Shown: positions 24,360-32,926 of the stretch, piece after piece
Layout: the number at the start of each line of letters is the position of its first letter
How positions within the stretch are numbered: the stretch's first letter is position 1
NCBI RefSeq assembly: GCF_014203715.1
Contig: NZ_JACHJP010000001.1
Location: 1,032,432 to 1,096,431 of the forward strand
Length of the DNA: 64,000 nt
Source: Streptosporangium saharense
Lineage (GTDB): Bacteria; Actinomycetota; Actinomycetes; Streptosporangiales; Streptosporangiaceae
Direction: 5' to 3'
The notes under the pieces: model-generated
What the model was told of the DNA's origin: nothing
Database searches by the model: none
Seen by the model: only the letters and a program-made list of their open reading frames with translations
Translations under genes and position numbers: made by a program

Positions 24360-24722
24360 TCAGGCGGACCCGTCAGTCGTGGGGTCCGAGAGGATGCGCA
24401 GGCGGGGTTCGCGCTGCCACTTGATCCGCACCTCGAAGTGGCCCTCCGCGCCGGTCTTGGCGATCACCGCCCCGGCCGACGCGCTCAGCCTGACGCCGAA
24501 CTGCAGCTCGACCTCGTCAGGGGGTACGGCCATCGCCTGGAACTGCCGCAGGGCGCTCGACGCGGCGTCACGCACCCCCGCGAGGGCGTTCTCGAAGGAG
24601 ACCTTCGCCTGGGCGAGGTTGCCCTCCCCCCGGGAGAGGCGTTCGAAGCCCGGCAGCGGGTCGAGCTCGACGAGCACGGACCCTTCCTTGTCGTCGAGCT
24701 CGAAACGCACCAGTTCGGTCAT
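24360..24722 (-). CDS. Trypco1 (CU044_2847-type, trypsin-co-occurring) protein
   Basis: 120 residues from an ATG that overlaps the upstream lipoprotein gene stop (ATGA). The sequence pattern is that of the trypsin-co-occurring domain 1 family: MTELVRFELDDKEGSVLVEL, GEGNLAQAKVSFENALAGVR, MAVPPDEVELQFGVRLSASAGAVIAKTGAEGHFEVRIKW. Such proteins are typically encoded beside trypsin-like proteases in predicted conflict systems and are thought to be adaptor or effector-associated modules; biochemical function is unknown. It is the last gene of the operon that starts with the protease gene. The family call is confident, its role inferred. Confidence 0.78.
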   Translation of the reverse strand: MTELVRFELDDKEGSVLVELDPLPGFERLSRGEGNLAQAKVSFENALAGVRDAASSALRQFQAMAVPPDEVELQFGVRLSASAGAVIAKTGAEGHFEVRIKWQREPRLRILSDPTTDGSA

Positions 24723-26083
24723 GGGGTGACTCCGTTCGGATTCGTAGGGGTGGACCGGTCGAGGGGACCGGGGCAGGAGAAGGACCTCAGGTCCTGGCGT
24801 TCCTGGTCGCTCGGCTGCCACCGGTCCCCGACGCGGGCCTGGACCCTGTCGAGTTCGGCGAGCAGGGCGGGCAGCCGTTCCGGGGCGCTGAGGTACTCAA
24901 GGACGGCGTCGCCGAAGGCGTCGCGCAGGGCGGGCGGCATGAGGTCCGAGGCGTCCAGGCACACCATGGCCGCCGCGTCGAGGGTGTCGGCGACCTTCCT
25001 GCCCACCGGATCCGCGGCGGGATGGGCGTCGGGCGGCACCCTCAGGTTCGCCGAGAACGCGGCCCCCGAGGGGATGGCGGGCCAGATCCGCTGGGCCTCC
25101 TCACCGGCGAGGAACCTCATCAGCTCCTCGGCCTGCGGGGTCGCGTTGAACATCCCGGCGAAGTCGGCGGAGATCACCATCGGCTGGTGGGCGGGGACGC
25201 TGTCCCAGGGGTTGAGGGACGGGAACGGGAAGAAGTCGACGTCGCTGCCGGGCGGGTAGGACACGATGACGAAGGACGCCTGGTGTTCGAGGAGGCAGGC
25301 TGGCGGGTCGCCGAACAGCCCGAGCCCCGCCTCGCCGAAGTCGGTCAGCAGCGCGACCCTGCGGCCCTGCCGGTCGAGACCGGAGGCGTCCAGGATCTTC
25401 CCCCACGTCTCCCACGCCTGCCGTACCGGCGCCGAGGACCAGCTCAGCGTGCCCGAGGCCCACTTCCGGTACGTCTCGGGACCGGCCTGGTGCAGCAGGA
25501 CGTCCTCGATCCAGTCCGTCCCCGGCCAACCGGCCGAACGCAGGGCCTGCATCCCCAGGCACCAGACGGTCCGCTCCCCGCCGTCGGCCCGCAGGGAGAG
25601 CAGGTCCCGCATGTCGAGGGGCGCGGGCCGCCGCCACCGTGCCCGGTCGTACCAGACGACGCTCTTGAGATTGACCTTGAACGGCACCGCGTAGACCCGC
25701 TGGTTCAGCCGCAGCAGCCACGGCTGCCTGTACTGCCCCTGCCAGGGGATCACCTTGTCCAGGGGGAGCAGGTCGCCGCTGTGCGCGTACTGCGCCAGGT
25801 CACCGGTGCTCGGCAGGATCGCGACGTCCGGCGGCGTCCCGCCCCGCAGGTCGGAGCGGAGCGTCTCGTCGATCGCGCGGGTCCCGGTGTACTCGACGTG
25901 GATGCCGGTCCTGTCCTCGAACGCGTCGAGGACCCGCCCGAAGTGCTCGGCCTCGGTGCCGGTCCAGGTCGCGAGCACGGACACGGTACGGCCTCCCGGC
26001 AACGGCGCACACGCGGTCCCCAGGACCGTCAACCCGGCGACGACAATTCCCGCTATGGCTCTGTGAAGGGTTCGGTGTCTCAT
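24719..26083 (-). CDS. Substrate-binding lipoprotein, family 1 SBP, without an ABC importer
   Basis: 454 residues. A lipoprotein signal peptide ends in VLGTAC (cysteine 25), predicting attachment to the outer face of the membrane. The fold is a MalE-like family 1 solute-binding protein: VSVLATWTGTEAEHFGRVLDAFEDRTGIHVEYTG, PPDVAILPSTGDLAQYA, YAVPFKVNLKSVVWYD. No permease or ATPase gene is nearby. Instead it is coupled by 4 nt to a four-TM protein and lies in an operon with a PknG-type kinase, mirroring GlnH in the mycobacterial pknG locus. It is probably a sensor of an external ligand rather than part of an importer. The ligand may be a sugar judging by family. Confidence 0.82.
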   Translation of the reverse strand: MRHRTLHRAIAGIVVAGLTVLGTACAPLPGGRTVSVLATWTGTEAEHFGRVLDAFEDRTGIHVEYTGTRAIDETLRSDLRGGTPPDVAILPSTGDLAQYAHSGDLLPLDKVIPWQGQYRQPWLLRLNQRVYAVPFKVNLKSVVWYDRARWRRPAPLDMRDLLSLRADGGERTVWCLGMQALRSAGWPGTDWIEDVLLHQAGPETYRKWASGTLSWSSAPVRQAWETWGKILDASGLDRQGRRVALLTDFGEAGLGLFGDPPACLLEHQASFVIVSYPPGSDVDFFPFPSLNPWDSVPAHQPMVISADFAGMFNATPQAEELMRFLAGEEAQRIWPAIPSGAAFSANLRVPPDAHPAADPVGRKVADTLDAAAMVCLDASDLMPPALRDAFGDAVLEYLSAPERLPALLAELDRVQARVGDRWQPSDQERQDLRSFSCPGPLDRSTPTNPNGVTP

Positions 26084-27183
26084 CGTGGGCGGTACCTGTA
26101 CTCGTTGAGGCGGGGATGGATGCCGCTCCAGATCAGCGCTCCGGCGGTGACCGCGAGCAGCGGGATGAGGAAGGCCAGGCCCGCGTACTCCGTGGCGTCC
26201 CGCATCCGGGTGGTGACCCCCCTGATCTCGGCGGCCTCCACGGTCTCCGCGGGGAGGACCGGGGTGGGGGAGCCGGGCCGTACCCGAAGTTCCTTGGCGA
26301 CCGTGGGCCCGCAGCGGCTCGGCGCGCCGCAGACGGGGAGCAGCAGCCGCGCCAGCCGTTCGTCACCGAAGCGGCGTTCCGCCTCCACCTCGGCCTTCCT
26401 GGTCTCGGCCACCCGCCGCGTCATCGTGCCCGCCTCGTCGAGGCTGGCCCTGGAGAAATAGGCGAGCGAGGTCGCCGCGGCCAGGACGACAACGAGCCCG
26501 GTGGCCGCGAGCAGCCGGGGGTTCAGGTCCCGCCGGAAGCGCCGCCGCAGGAAGAGCTGCGTCCCGCAGAGCAGGGCCAGCGTCGTCAGGAGGCAGACAC
26601 CCCAGGAGACCGTGGCCGTCCGCATCGCCCAGGTGGACGGGAACTGCGCGCGCAGCCACGTCCACTGCCGTTCCTGGGCGTCGTCGAGCGTCTTGAGGAT
26701 GCCCTGGTCGTCATGGTGCATGAGACGGAAGGCGCCCCAGAGGTAGGTCGCGCCGACGGTGTCGTCCCCGCGCCGGTAGTGCTCCCCGGCCTGTTCGACG
26801 AGGGTGGTGTAGACGGCCAGCATCCCCTGCGCGAGCTGCAGGTCGTCACTCCTGCCCGGTATGTCCTCGGCGACGTCGTCCCTGGCCGCCTGGGCGAGGT
26901 TGAGACCCGCGGTCTGGATCTGCTCGCGGTACTCCTGCTCGGCGGGCAGCGTGAGTGTCGGCCCCGCTGACTTCGAGGCGCCGAGGAAGGTCTCGACGGC
27001 GGCCCGGTCGGCGGTGGCCAATGCCTGCCGGACGCTCGATATCTCCAGGATCGCGGAGACCGCCCGTGAGTTCGCGGTCTGGTGCACCCCCTGGAACAGC
27101 CAGAACGAGGTGGCGAACAACGCGACCACGGCAACCGTCAACCCAGCCCGAAGCCGCCACAGGGTCCTCCGCGTCGTGCTCAC
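26080..27183 (-). CDS. Four-TM membrane protein, GlnX-like partner of PknG
   Basis: 367 residues from a GTG overlapping the VWA gene stop. Four membrane helices are evident, at about 13-31 (LTVAVVALFATSFWLFQG), 189-212, 224-243 (LLAATGLVVVLAAATSLAYF) and 336-358. Between the first and second lies a 155-residue helical extracytoplasmic region, the layout of four-helix sensor domains. A second extracellular loop of about 90 residues, with a CGAPSRC pair, separates the third and fourth helices. In mycobacteria GlnX has a comparable role, linking the lipoprotein GlnH outside to PknG inside. Homology is suggested by topology and context, not by a recognised motif. Confidence 0.65.
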   Translation of the reverse strand: MSTTRRTLWRLRAGLTVAVVALFATSFWLFQGVHQTANSRAVSAILEISSVRQALATADRAAVETFLGASKSAGPTLTLPAEQEYREQIQTAGLNLAQAARDDVAEDIPGRSDDLQLAQGMLAVYTTLVEQAGEHYRRGDDTVGATYLWGAFRLMHHDDQGILKTLDDAQERQWTWLRAQFPSTWAMRTATVSWGVCLLTTLALLCGTQLFLRRRFRRDLNPRLLAATGLVVVLAAATSLAYFSRASLDEAGTMTRRVAETRKAEVEAERRFGDERLARLLLPVCGAPSRCGPTVAKELRVRPGSPTPVLPAETVEAAEIRGVTTRMRDATEYAGLAFLIPLLAVTAGALIWSGIHPRLNEYRYRPR

Positions 27184-28976
27184 CCCTCCTCCGGGGGAGG
27201 CGCGCTCTTTGAAACAGCGTCCGAGGGCACCTCTGGTGACAGAGCATTTGGTACGGCCTCAGGGGGAGGCGCGTCCCTCGAAACGGCATTCGAGGGCGCC
27301 TCTGATGGCAGGACATCCGGTACGGCCTCAGGGAGGAGCGCGTCCGAAAACGGCGCTTTCGAGGCAGCGTCGGAGGAACGCGTGTCCGAGGGCCCATCCG
27401 ATGGCAGGGCATCTGGTCCGGCCTCAGGGGGAAGCGCGTCCGAAAGCGATGCCTTCGCGGAGGCATCCAAGAGACGCGCATCTGAGGGAAACGCCTCCGG
27501 GAGTGCCTCGGACGGAAGGGCATCTTCAACGGCCTCCGGCGAAGAGGTCCCAGCCGTCAGGGGGAGGCCGCACTGTTCGCAGAACCTGCTCTCCGCCCGG
27601 GGCACCCGTGAGCAGTTCGAGCACCGCCGCCCTCCCGCCACCAGCCGTTCCCCCACCCCCTCGCCGGGACGCCGGGAGCGGGTGCCGGGGCTCAGGGTCG
27701 AGTGCCACGAGCTGAGCTGGGAGCCCTTCATGTCCCTGGGGTCGATCCGCTCCCGCAGCCGCACCAGCCCTCGGGAGGCGTCCACGACGTGGACCAGGTG
27801 GGACAGCCAGGTGAGGTTCCTGTCGTTGCCAAGCTCTGTCGCGAGCCGTACGGCCCGGCCCCACGCCTGCTCCGCACCGGCCCTGTCGCCGGACTCGTAG
27901 GCCAGGCGGCCCGCGTCGATCGCCTCCCTGAGCGCCAGGTGCCGGGTGTGGTGGCCGATCTTCGGGTCGATCCTGGAGGACAGCACCGGCTCGTCGGTCC
28001 AGTGCACGAGGATCGGCGTACCGACGGCGGGCAGTTCGACGTCCGTGGACGTCCCCTCGGCGGCCTCCAGATCGACCCGGGCCAGCCGCAGGTCCTCGCC
28101 CCGGTCGCGGCCGGTCGGATCGACGGCGACGCAGACGAAGTACTCCCTGCTCTCCTCGCCCCACGGCCCCGTCCCGAACTCGACAACGTCCCCGGTCCGC
28201 GTGAGCCGCCCGGTGAGGTCGGCTTCGACAGGAAAGACCTGTCTGACGTAGCGGACCTCGGCGCCGGGCAGCAGCCTCAGCCTGACCCGCAGGTCGGGGA
28301 CGCCCCTGCGCATCGCCGAGCGCGTCAGCTCCCTGAAGTCGGCCACCAGGTCGACGTCGTCCCGTACGGCGTCGGCAGTGCCGTTGAGCCTGGTGACCAC
28401 GCGCAGCAACTCCTGCGAGGCCCAGCCGTCCCCGATGCCGCGGGCGTCGCAGGAGAGGAACCCCGCGCAGGCGTCGAGTTCGGCGTCGAGCCGTTCCGCG
28501 GGCTCGCTCTCGTTGCGGCCGTCGGTCAGCAGGATCGCGTGCCTGATCACGGCGGGCCGGGTGGCGAGGACCTGCCGGGCGAGCCGTAGCCAGGTGCTCA
28601 TCGCCGTGCCGCCGCGTTCGGTGAGCCGCCGCACCGCGGCCTTCGCCTCCCGCCTGACCTCCGGCGTCGCGACGGCCAGGCCGGGGGTCGGCGGGTAGAC
28701 CATCGCGGCCTCGTGGTTGCCGGAGACGACGGCGAAGAACGCCCCGTCGCGCAGCGTGTCGATCGCCGCCGCGCTCGCCCGCCGCGCCGCGCCGATCTTC
28801 GTGCCCGGCCTGCCCATGGAGCCCGAGGTGTCCACGAGGATGACCTCGGCGACCGTGGGGGCGAGCCCGTCCAGGCCGTGCGCGCCGATCGTGAGCATGG
28901 CGTGCATCTCGTCGGCCGTGGCCCTGAGGTACTTGTTCTGGCCCACTTCGAGGGTGAAGGCGGGGCGTGCGCTCAT
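27180..28976 (-). CDS. VWA-domain protein with zinc ribbon and repeat tail
   Basis: 598 residues. The von Willebrand A domain at about 40-230 has an intact MIDAS (DTSGSMG, D49-S51-S53; the TAMSTW threonine; LLTDGRNES). A beta-rich domain follows, then a helical segment (EAIDAGRLAYESGDRAGAEQAWGRAVRLATELGNDR) resembling TPR. Next is a four-cysteine ribbon (CSNCSRVPRAESRFCEQCG), and finally a roughly 120-residue acidic, proline/serine-rich tail of degenerate repeats. VWA proteins usually scaffold complexes; here it sits between the PknG-type kinase (24 nt upstream, separated) and the GlnX-like protein (GTGA overlap). The tail is a plausible phosphorylation target. Confidence 0.82.
   Translation of the reverse strand: MSARPAFTLEVGQNKYLRATADEMHAMLTIGAHGLDGLAPTVAEVILVDTSGSMGRPGTKIGAARRASAAAIDTLRDGAFFAVVSGNHEAAMVYPPTPGLAVATPEVRREAKAAVRRLTERGGTAMSTWLRLARQVLATRPAVIRHAILLTDGRNESEPAERLDAELDACAGFLSCDARGIGDGWASQELLRVVTRLNGTADAVRDDVDLVADFRELTRSAMRRGVPDLRVRLRLLPGAEVRYVRQVFPVEADLTGRLTRTGDVVEFGTGPWGEESREYFVCVAVDPTGRDRGEDLRLARVDLEAAEGTSTDVELPAVGTPILVHWTDEPVLSSRIDPKIGHHTRHLALREAIDAGRLAYESGDRAGAEQAWGRAVRLATELGNDRNLTWLSHLVHVVDASRGLVRLRERIDPRDMKGSQLSSWHSTLSPGTRSRRPGEGVGERLVAGGRRCSNCSRVPRAESRFCEQCGLPLTAGTSSPEAVEDALPSEALPEAFPSDARLLDASAKASLSDALPPEAGPDALPSDGPSDTRSSDAASKAPFSDALLPEAVPDVLPSEAPSNAVSRDAPPPEAVPNALSPEVPSDAVSKSAPPPEEG
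27183..27535 (-). repeat. Degenerate tandem repeats encoding the VWA protein tail
   Basis: The 3' end of the VWA gene is built of imperfect units of about 66-80 bp, each encoding a variant of PEAxPxxLPSExPSxAxSxxA. The unit recurs about four times with insertions of LSDALP-type blocks. The repeats keep the reading frame, so length variation by slippage would be tolerated. Confidence 0.6.
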
Positions 28977-29000
28977 CCGTTCCTGCTCCTCATCGCCGTG

Positions 29001-31205
29001 TCACCGCCGGGTTCTCGGGCGGACCGTGTTGGCCAGGTCGATCAGCGCGTCGTGCCGCCCGGCGTCCTGCGCCTGCTGGGCGAGCCTGCGCAGGGACTCC
29101 TCAAGCAGCGCCCGCTGGGCCGCCTCCCCGACCGGATCCGCCAGCACCGGCGCGCCGTACCTCGTGGGAGACCTGCGGAAGGACCCGGTGCCGCTCTCCA
29201 GCACCCACCCAAGGGCAGCCTCCTGGAGTACGGCCCGCAGCCGGGCACGGGCGTCGCCGTCCCGGTCGCCACCGTCCAGATAGAGGTCGGGCAGCCGGTT
29301 GACCGCCTCGCCCAGGTCGGCGGCCGTCGGCAGCCGCACCCCCGCGCCGCCGGGCAGCCGTCCCGCGTGGATCCGCACCGCGGCGATCCTGGCCGCGTCG
29401 AAGTGACGTGAGACGCGGGGAACCTGGTCGAGGACCCGTACGGCCTCACCCCTCGCGCCCTCGGCCAGGTGGATGCGGGCCAGCCCGAAGGCCGCGCTCA
29501 CCTGGGAACGGTCACGGCGCCACACCGCCCGGTAGTGCCGCGCGGCCCGGTCGGGCTCCCCGAGGTGCTCGGCGCAGAAGCCCAGGGCCAGCCTGGGCGC
29601 GTCCTCCCCGGGCAGCGCCGTGCAGACGGCGTCGAACCGCTCCCGCGCCGCCTCGACCCGGTCCTCGGCGAGGGCGAGGAGCCCACGGTGCCAGGCCATC
29701 CGCCAGTCGTACGGCGCGCGCCCGCCGAGGAGCTCCCCGGCCCTCTCCAGGCACCGTCCCGCCTCGTCAATCTCGGCCAGTTCGAGGTGCGCCCGGCACA
29801 TGAGCAGGTGCGCCTGGGCCGACTCCCGGCGCGGGGCGGCGAGGGTGTCCACGAGCCGCCGGGGGTCGTCCACGCTCACGTTCGCCAGATAGCCCGCCTC
29901 GGGATCGCCGGGATCGACCCGGGGCGTGGGCAGCCGGACGGCGCATTGCGCGGGCGAGGGCCTGCCGGGATCCAGCGACGCCGTACGGCCCGCGACATCG
30001 GTCCAGTGGTCGAGCGGCGGCACCGCCCCGAGCCCGGCGTCGAGCAGCGCGGCGGTCGGCGCGAAGACCGTGGACGGCTCCGGGCGGGGGACGCCGTCCC
30101 GCAGGGAGAGGATCTCCCGCAGCACACCGCGCAACTGCTCGGCCATCTCCGCGGCGGAGGCGAAGCGCTCCTCGAACGGGGCGGTCGCGCGCCGCAGCAG
30201 CCGCAGGAACGACTCGGCGCCGGGGGCGTCCTCGGCCTGCCAGTCGTCGGGGAGCAGGGCCTCCAGGGTGCGGCCGACCGTGTGGAGGTCGGACCGTACG
30301 GTCAGCCAGTGCTCGTCGATCTCCTCCTGGGGGACCTGGAAGTCGCGGGTGTGGACGAGGGGGGAGGTCCTGTCGCCGATCCAGCGGGCCGCGCCGAGGT
30401 CGATCAGCTTGACGCGGTCCCCGGTGTGCAGGACGTTGTCGGGCTTCATGTCGCAGTAGAGCAGGCCACGGCGCCCCGAGCCCGTGTCCGCGAAGCCGTG
30501 GAGATACTCGAAGGCTGACAGGATGCCCAGGCCGTAGGCGATCACCTGCTCGACGGGCAGGTCACCGGCCGCCGCGAGCCTGTGCAGGGGCTGGCCGTCC
30601 ACGTACTCCATGACGATGTAGTCGGTCTCCGCCCCCGAACGCGGGTCGGGGTGGGTGACGAAGTTGAGGATGCGGACGATGTTGGGGTGGTGCAGGACCG
30701 TGAGGATCTGCCGCTCCCGCACCGCCACCCGGCGGGCGTGCTCGTCGCCGTCGCCGATCAGCCCCTTGAGCGCGACGTGCAGTTCGAGTCTGGTGTCCCA
30801 GGCGAGGTAGACCCAGCCGAGCCCGCCGTGCGCCAGGCAGCCGAGCACCCGGTACCGGTCGACCATCTCACCGGACAGCAGCTTCGGCCTGAAGGAGTAC
30901 GGCGTGCGGCAGACCGAGCAGACGCCCTCGAAGAGCGGTGGCTGTCCGAGGTAGCCGCCCCCGACGATCCCCGTGCAACCGGGACGCGCGCAGGGCCGTC
31001 CGTGCTCGGGCGGGTGGGGGGCGGGATCGATGTGGCTGAGCGGGTCCGTGGCGGGAAGCCTGGGCAACGGAACCACGGAGAAGTCGTGCTCTCCGGTGGC
31101 CTCCACGGCTTTCGTCGGCTGCGGGACGTTCCGGTGCCCTTGGGCGTCGCAGTAACCGGTGTCGTCGACGACCCCCGTACACCCGGCCCGCGCGCACGGC
31201 CTCAT
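29001..31205 (-). CDS. pknG: PknG-type serine/threonine protein kinase
   Basis: 734 residues with the full PknG architecture. An N-terminal cysteine-rich (rubredoxin-like) region has two ARPGC-type knuckles and CSVCRTPYSF. The kinase domain (about 112-385) has GLGWVYLA, the lysine in HVALKGL, YIVMEYVDGQPL, the catalytic YCDMKPDNVL and DLGAA in place of DFG. A C-terminal TPR domain ends VDLAN-like (ALIDLANTVRPRTRR), closely matching mycobacterial PknG. In mycobacteria PknG phosphorylates the FHA protein GarA to control glutamate metabolism. Here the ATG overlaps the protease gene stop (ATGA), and a substrate-binding lipoprotein and four-TM protein follow, as in pknG-glnX-glnH. No GarA gene is in view. 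Confidence 0.88.
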   Translation of the reverse strand: MRPCARAGCTGVVDDTGYCDAQGHRNVPQPTKAVEATGEHDFSVVPLPRLPATDPLSHIDPAPHPPEHGRPCARPGCTGIVGGGYLGQPPLFEGVCSVCRTPYSFRPKLLSGEMVDRYRVLGCLAHGGLGWVYLAWDTRLELHVALKGLIGDGDEHARRVAVRERQILTVLHHPNIVRILNFVTHPDPRSGAETDYIVMEYVDGQPLHRLAAAGDLPVEQVIAYGLGILSAFEYLHGFADTGSGRRGLLYCDMKPDNVLHTGDRVKLIDLGAARWIGDRTSPLVHTRDFQVPQEEIDEHWLTVRSDLHTVGRTLEALLPDDWQAEDAPGAESFLRLLRRATAPFEERFASAAEMAEQLRGVLREILSLRDGVPRPEPSTVFAPTAALLDAGLGAVPPLDHWTDVAGRTASLDPGRPSPAQCAVRLPTPRVDPGDPEAGYLANVSVDDPRRLVDTLAAPRRESAQAHLLMCRAHLELAEIDEAGRCLERAGELLGGRAPYDWRMAWHRGLLALAEDRVEAARERFDAVCTALPGEDAPRLALGFCAEHLGEPDRAARHYRAVWRRDRSQVSAAFGLARIHLAEGARGEAVRVLDQVPRVSRHFDAARIAAVRIHAGRLPGGAGVRLPTAADLGEAVNRLPDLYLDGGDRDGDARARLRAVLQEAALGWVLESGTGSFRRSPTRYGAPVLADPVGEAAQRALLEESLRRLAQQAQDAGRHDALIDLANTVRPRTRR

Positions 31206-32926
31206 CCGCCGCCCCCCGCCCCGTCTCCCGCTCCGCCGCTGTCCGCCACGCGGTCTCTCGCCTCACGGCCTCTCGTCTCGGGGGCGGCCGTGCGCAGGCG
31301 CCGTACCGTCGTCTCGTAGTGCCTGACCACCGCGCCCGCCTCGCCCACGTCGCAGGGGCGTTCGGTCCACAGCAGGCGGTGGGCCTCGTCGTAGAGGCGG
31401 CCCAGGTCGATGTCCTCGGCAAGGTCGGCGTCCACGGCCAGGGCCTTGCTCGTCTCCAGGCGGCCTCGTAGCTCGTTCCTGCGTGCCAGGGCCTCGCGCA
31501 GGCTTCCGCCGTACTCCTCGATCCGGGTCGCCGCGCGCTTCTGGCGGCGCAGGAGCTCCTGGAGCTCGCGGGCGGTCCAGTGCTCCTCGGGGGCCGTGCC
31601 GGGATGCCGGAGCAGGCGGAGCAGGAACGCGGCGGCGAGGTCGGGTGGGTCGGGCACGCCCGCGACGCGTGGGGCGACCTTTTGCCAGTGCTCGACGGCG
31701 CGTCTCTCAGCGGTCCTGAGCTTGGCGACCCTGCCGGTCAGCTCGTCGAGGAGGCGCAGGACGTGCTCGCGTTCGGCGCCGGCCGCCTCGGACTCCAGCG
31801 ACCGCGCCCGGGTGAGGGCCGGAGAGGGATCACGGCCGAACACCAGCAGCAGCCGTGACCTCTGCTCGGCGAGGGGCCGCAGCAGGGTGTCGACCAGGGA
31901 GACCGGGTCGTCGGCCTCGTCGATGCCGTACACGACGATGGTCATCGCCGGGACGCCGTCCCGCACCCGTCCGGCCGCGCCGCTCGCGGGGCCGGGGATG
32001 CCCAGCCGGTCGAGGATGCGTTGGGAGATCGCCTCGACGGTCTTGCCCGAGGCGTTGACGGCCAGGTCGAGGCTGGCGACGGGGGAGACGGTTCCCGGGG
32101 GCGCGGAGACCAGCACCCGGTCGGGCGGGCGGTGCTCCCGGTCGGAGGAGACGATGACGCTGCGCAGCGTCCGTCTCTGCCCGGGGCCGTCGCCGACGAG
32201 CACGCGCACGGTGCTCGGGGCGCGCAGCCAGTCGGTCATCCGCTGGGCGAGCGCGACGTCGGGGACCAGCGGGTCGTAGTCGGACGCCGTCTCGGGATCG
32301 ACCGCGCCGGGGCCGTGCACCCAGCGTCTGGTCCGGGGCAGGTAACGCGCGACGGTCTCCACCGGGATCATGTAGGCGAGGTTCGCCGGGGGACCGTTGT
32401 GCCTGCCGACGACCATGCCGATGACGTGGCCGTTGAGCATGTTGAGGACGGCCGCGCCGCTGAACCCCCTGGACGGCTCGCCGGGGCGCCAGTCGTTGAG
32501 CTGCACCCACTCGCCGCACGGGCCGCAGTTGCCCGCGAGCCGCATGGAGACCCACAGGCCGTCGGGGTGGCCCTGGGGGAAGCCGAGCGCGTGGACCTCG
32601 GTCGCCAGCGGGGTCGCCTGCCTGCGCAGGACGGCGCCGCAGCCCTCCGGCTGGTCCTCGGCGAGCCTGAGCAGGGCGATGTCGCCCTCGCCCGCCTTCC
32701 CCTCGGGGATCCAGTGGTCCGGCTCGACCCGCCCTGTGGTCGTCGCCTCGGGGCGGGTGGTGAACTCGACGACGACCTCGTTCTCCGGGTCACCGACGAC
32801 GTGGGCGCAGGTCAGCACGTGCCGGGTGCCGACGAGCACGCCCGCGCCGAGGATCCGGTCCGTGGCGGCGTCCCTGACGCGCGCGTGCCAGGGGAGGGGG
32901 ACGCCGTCGGGTTCGGTCGAACGCAC
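31202..32926 (-). CDS. Trypsin-like serine protease fused to a degenerate STAND NTPase
   Basis: About 574 residues. The chymotrypsin-fold protease has the triad H42 (LTCAHVV), D82 (EGDIALL) and S156 (SRGFSGAA), with GFSGAA in place of GDSGG. After it comes a region laid out like a STAND NTPase but with a ruined P-loop: VRVLVGDGPGQRRT stands where GxPGxGKS is expected. SLDLAVNASGKTVEAI and the Walker-B-like TIVVYGIDEADDP are recognisable. The C-terminal 170 residues are helical and charged, coiled-coil-like. A GTG at 32926 with GGAG upstream is preferred over a TTG at 33046. No signal peptide: an intracellular protease. First gene of the operon, so probably the effector or trigger of the system. 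Confidence 0.75.
   Translation of the reverse strand: MRSTEPDGVPLPWHARVRDAATDRILGAGVLVGTRHVLTCAHVVGDPENEVVVEFTTRPEATTTGRVEPDHWIPEGKAGEGDIALLRLAEDQPEGCGAVLRRQATPLATEVHALGFPQGHPDGLWVSMRLAGNCGPCGEWVQLNDWRPGEPSRGFSGAAVLNMLNGHVIGMVVGRHNGPPANLAYMIPVETVARYLPRTRRWVHGPGAVDPETASDYDPLVPDVALAQRMTDWLRAPSTVRVLVGDGPGQRRTLRSVIVSSDREHRPPDRVLVSAPPGTVSPVASLDLAVNASGKTVEAISQRILDRLGIPGPASGAAGRVRDGVPAMTIVVYGIDEADDPVSLVDTLLRPLAEQRSRLLLVFGRDPSPALTRARSLESEAAGAEREHVLRLLDELTGRVAKLRTAERRAVEHWQKVAPRVAGVPDPPDLAAAFLLRLLRHPGTAPEEHWTARELQELLRRQKRAATRIEEYGGSLREALARRNELRGRLETSKALAVDADLAEDIDLGRLYDEAHRLLWTERPCDVGEAGAVVRHYETTVRRLRTAAPETRGREARDRVADSGGAGDGAGGGG

Noticed and set aside
24719..26083. Ordinary ABC sugar importer component
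   Set aside because: No permease or importer ATPase gene in the operon or nearby; coupling is to a four-TM protein and a kinase instead.
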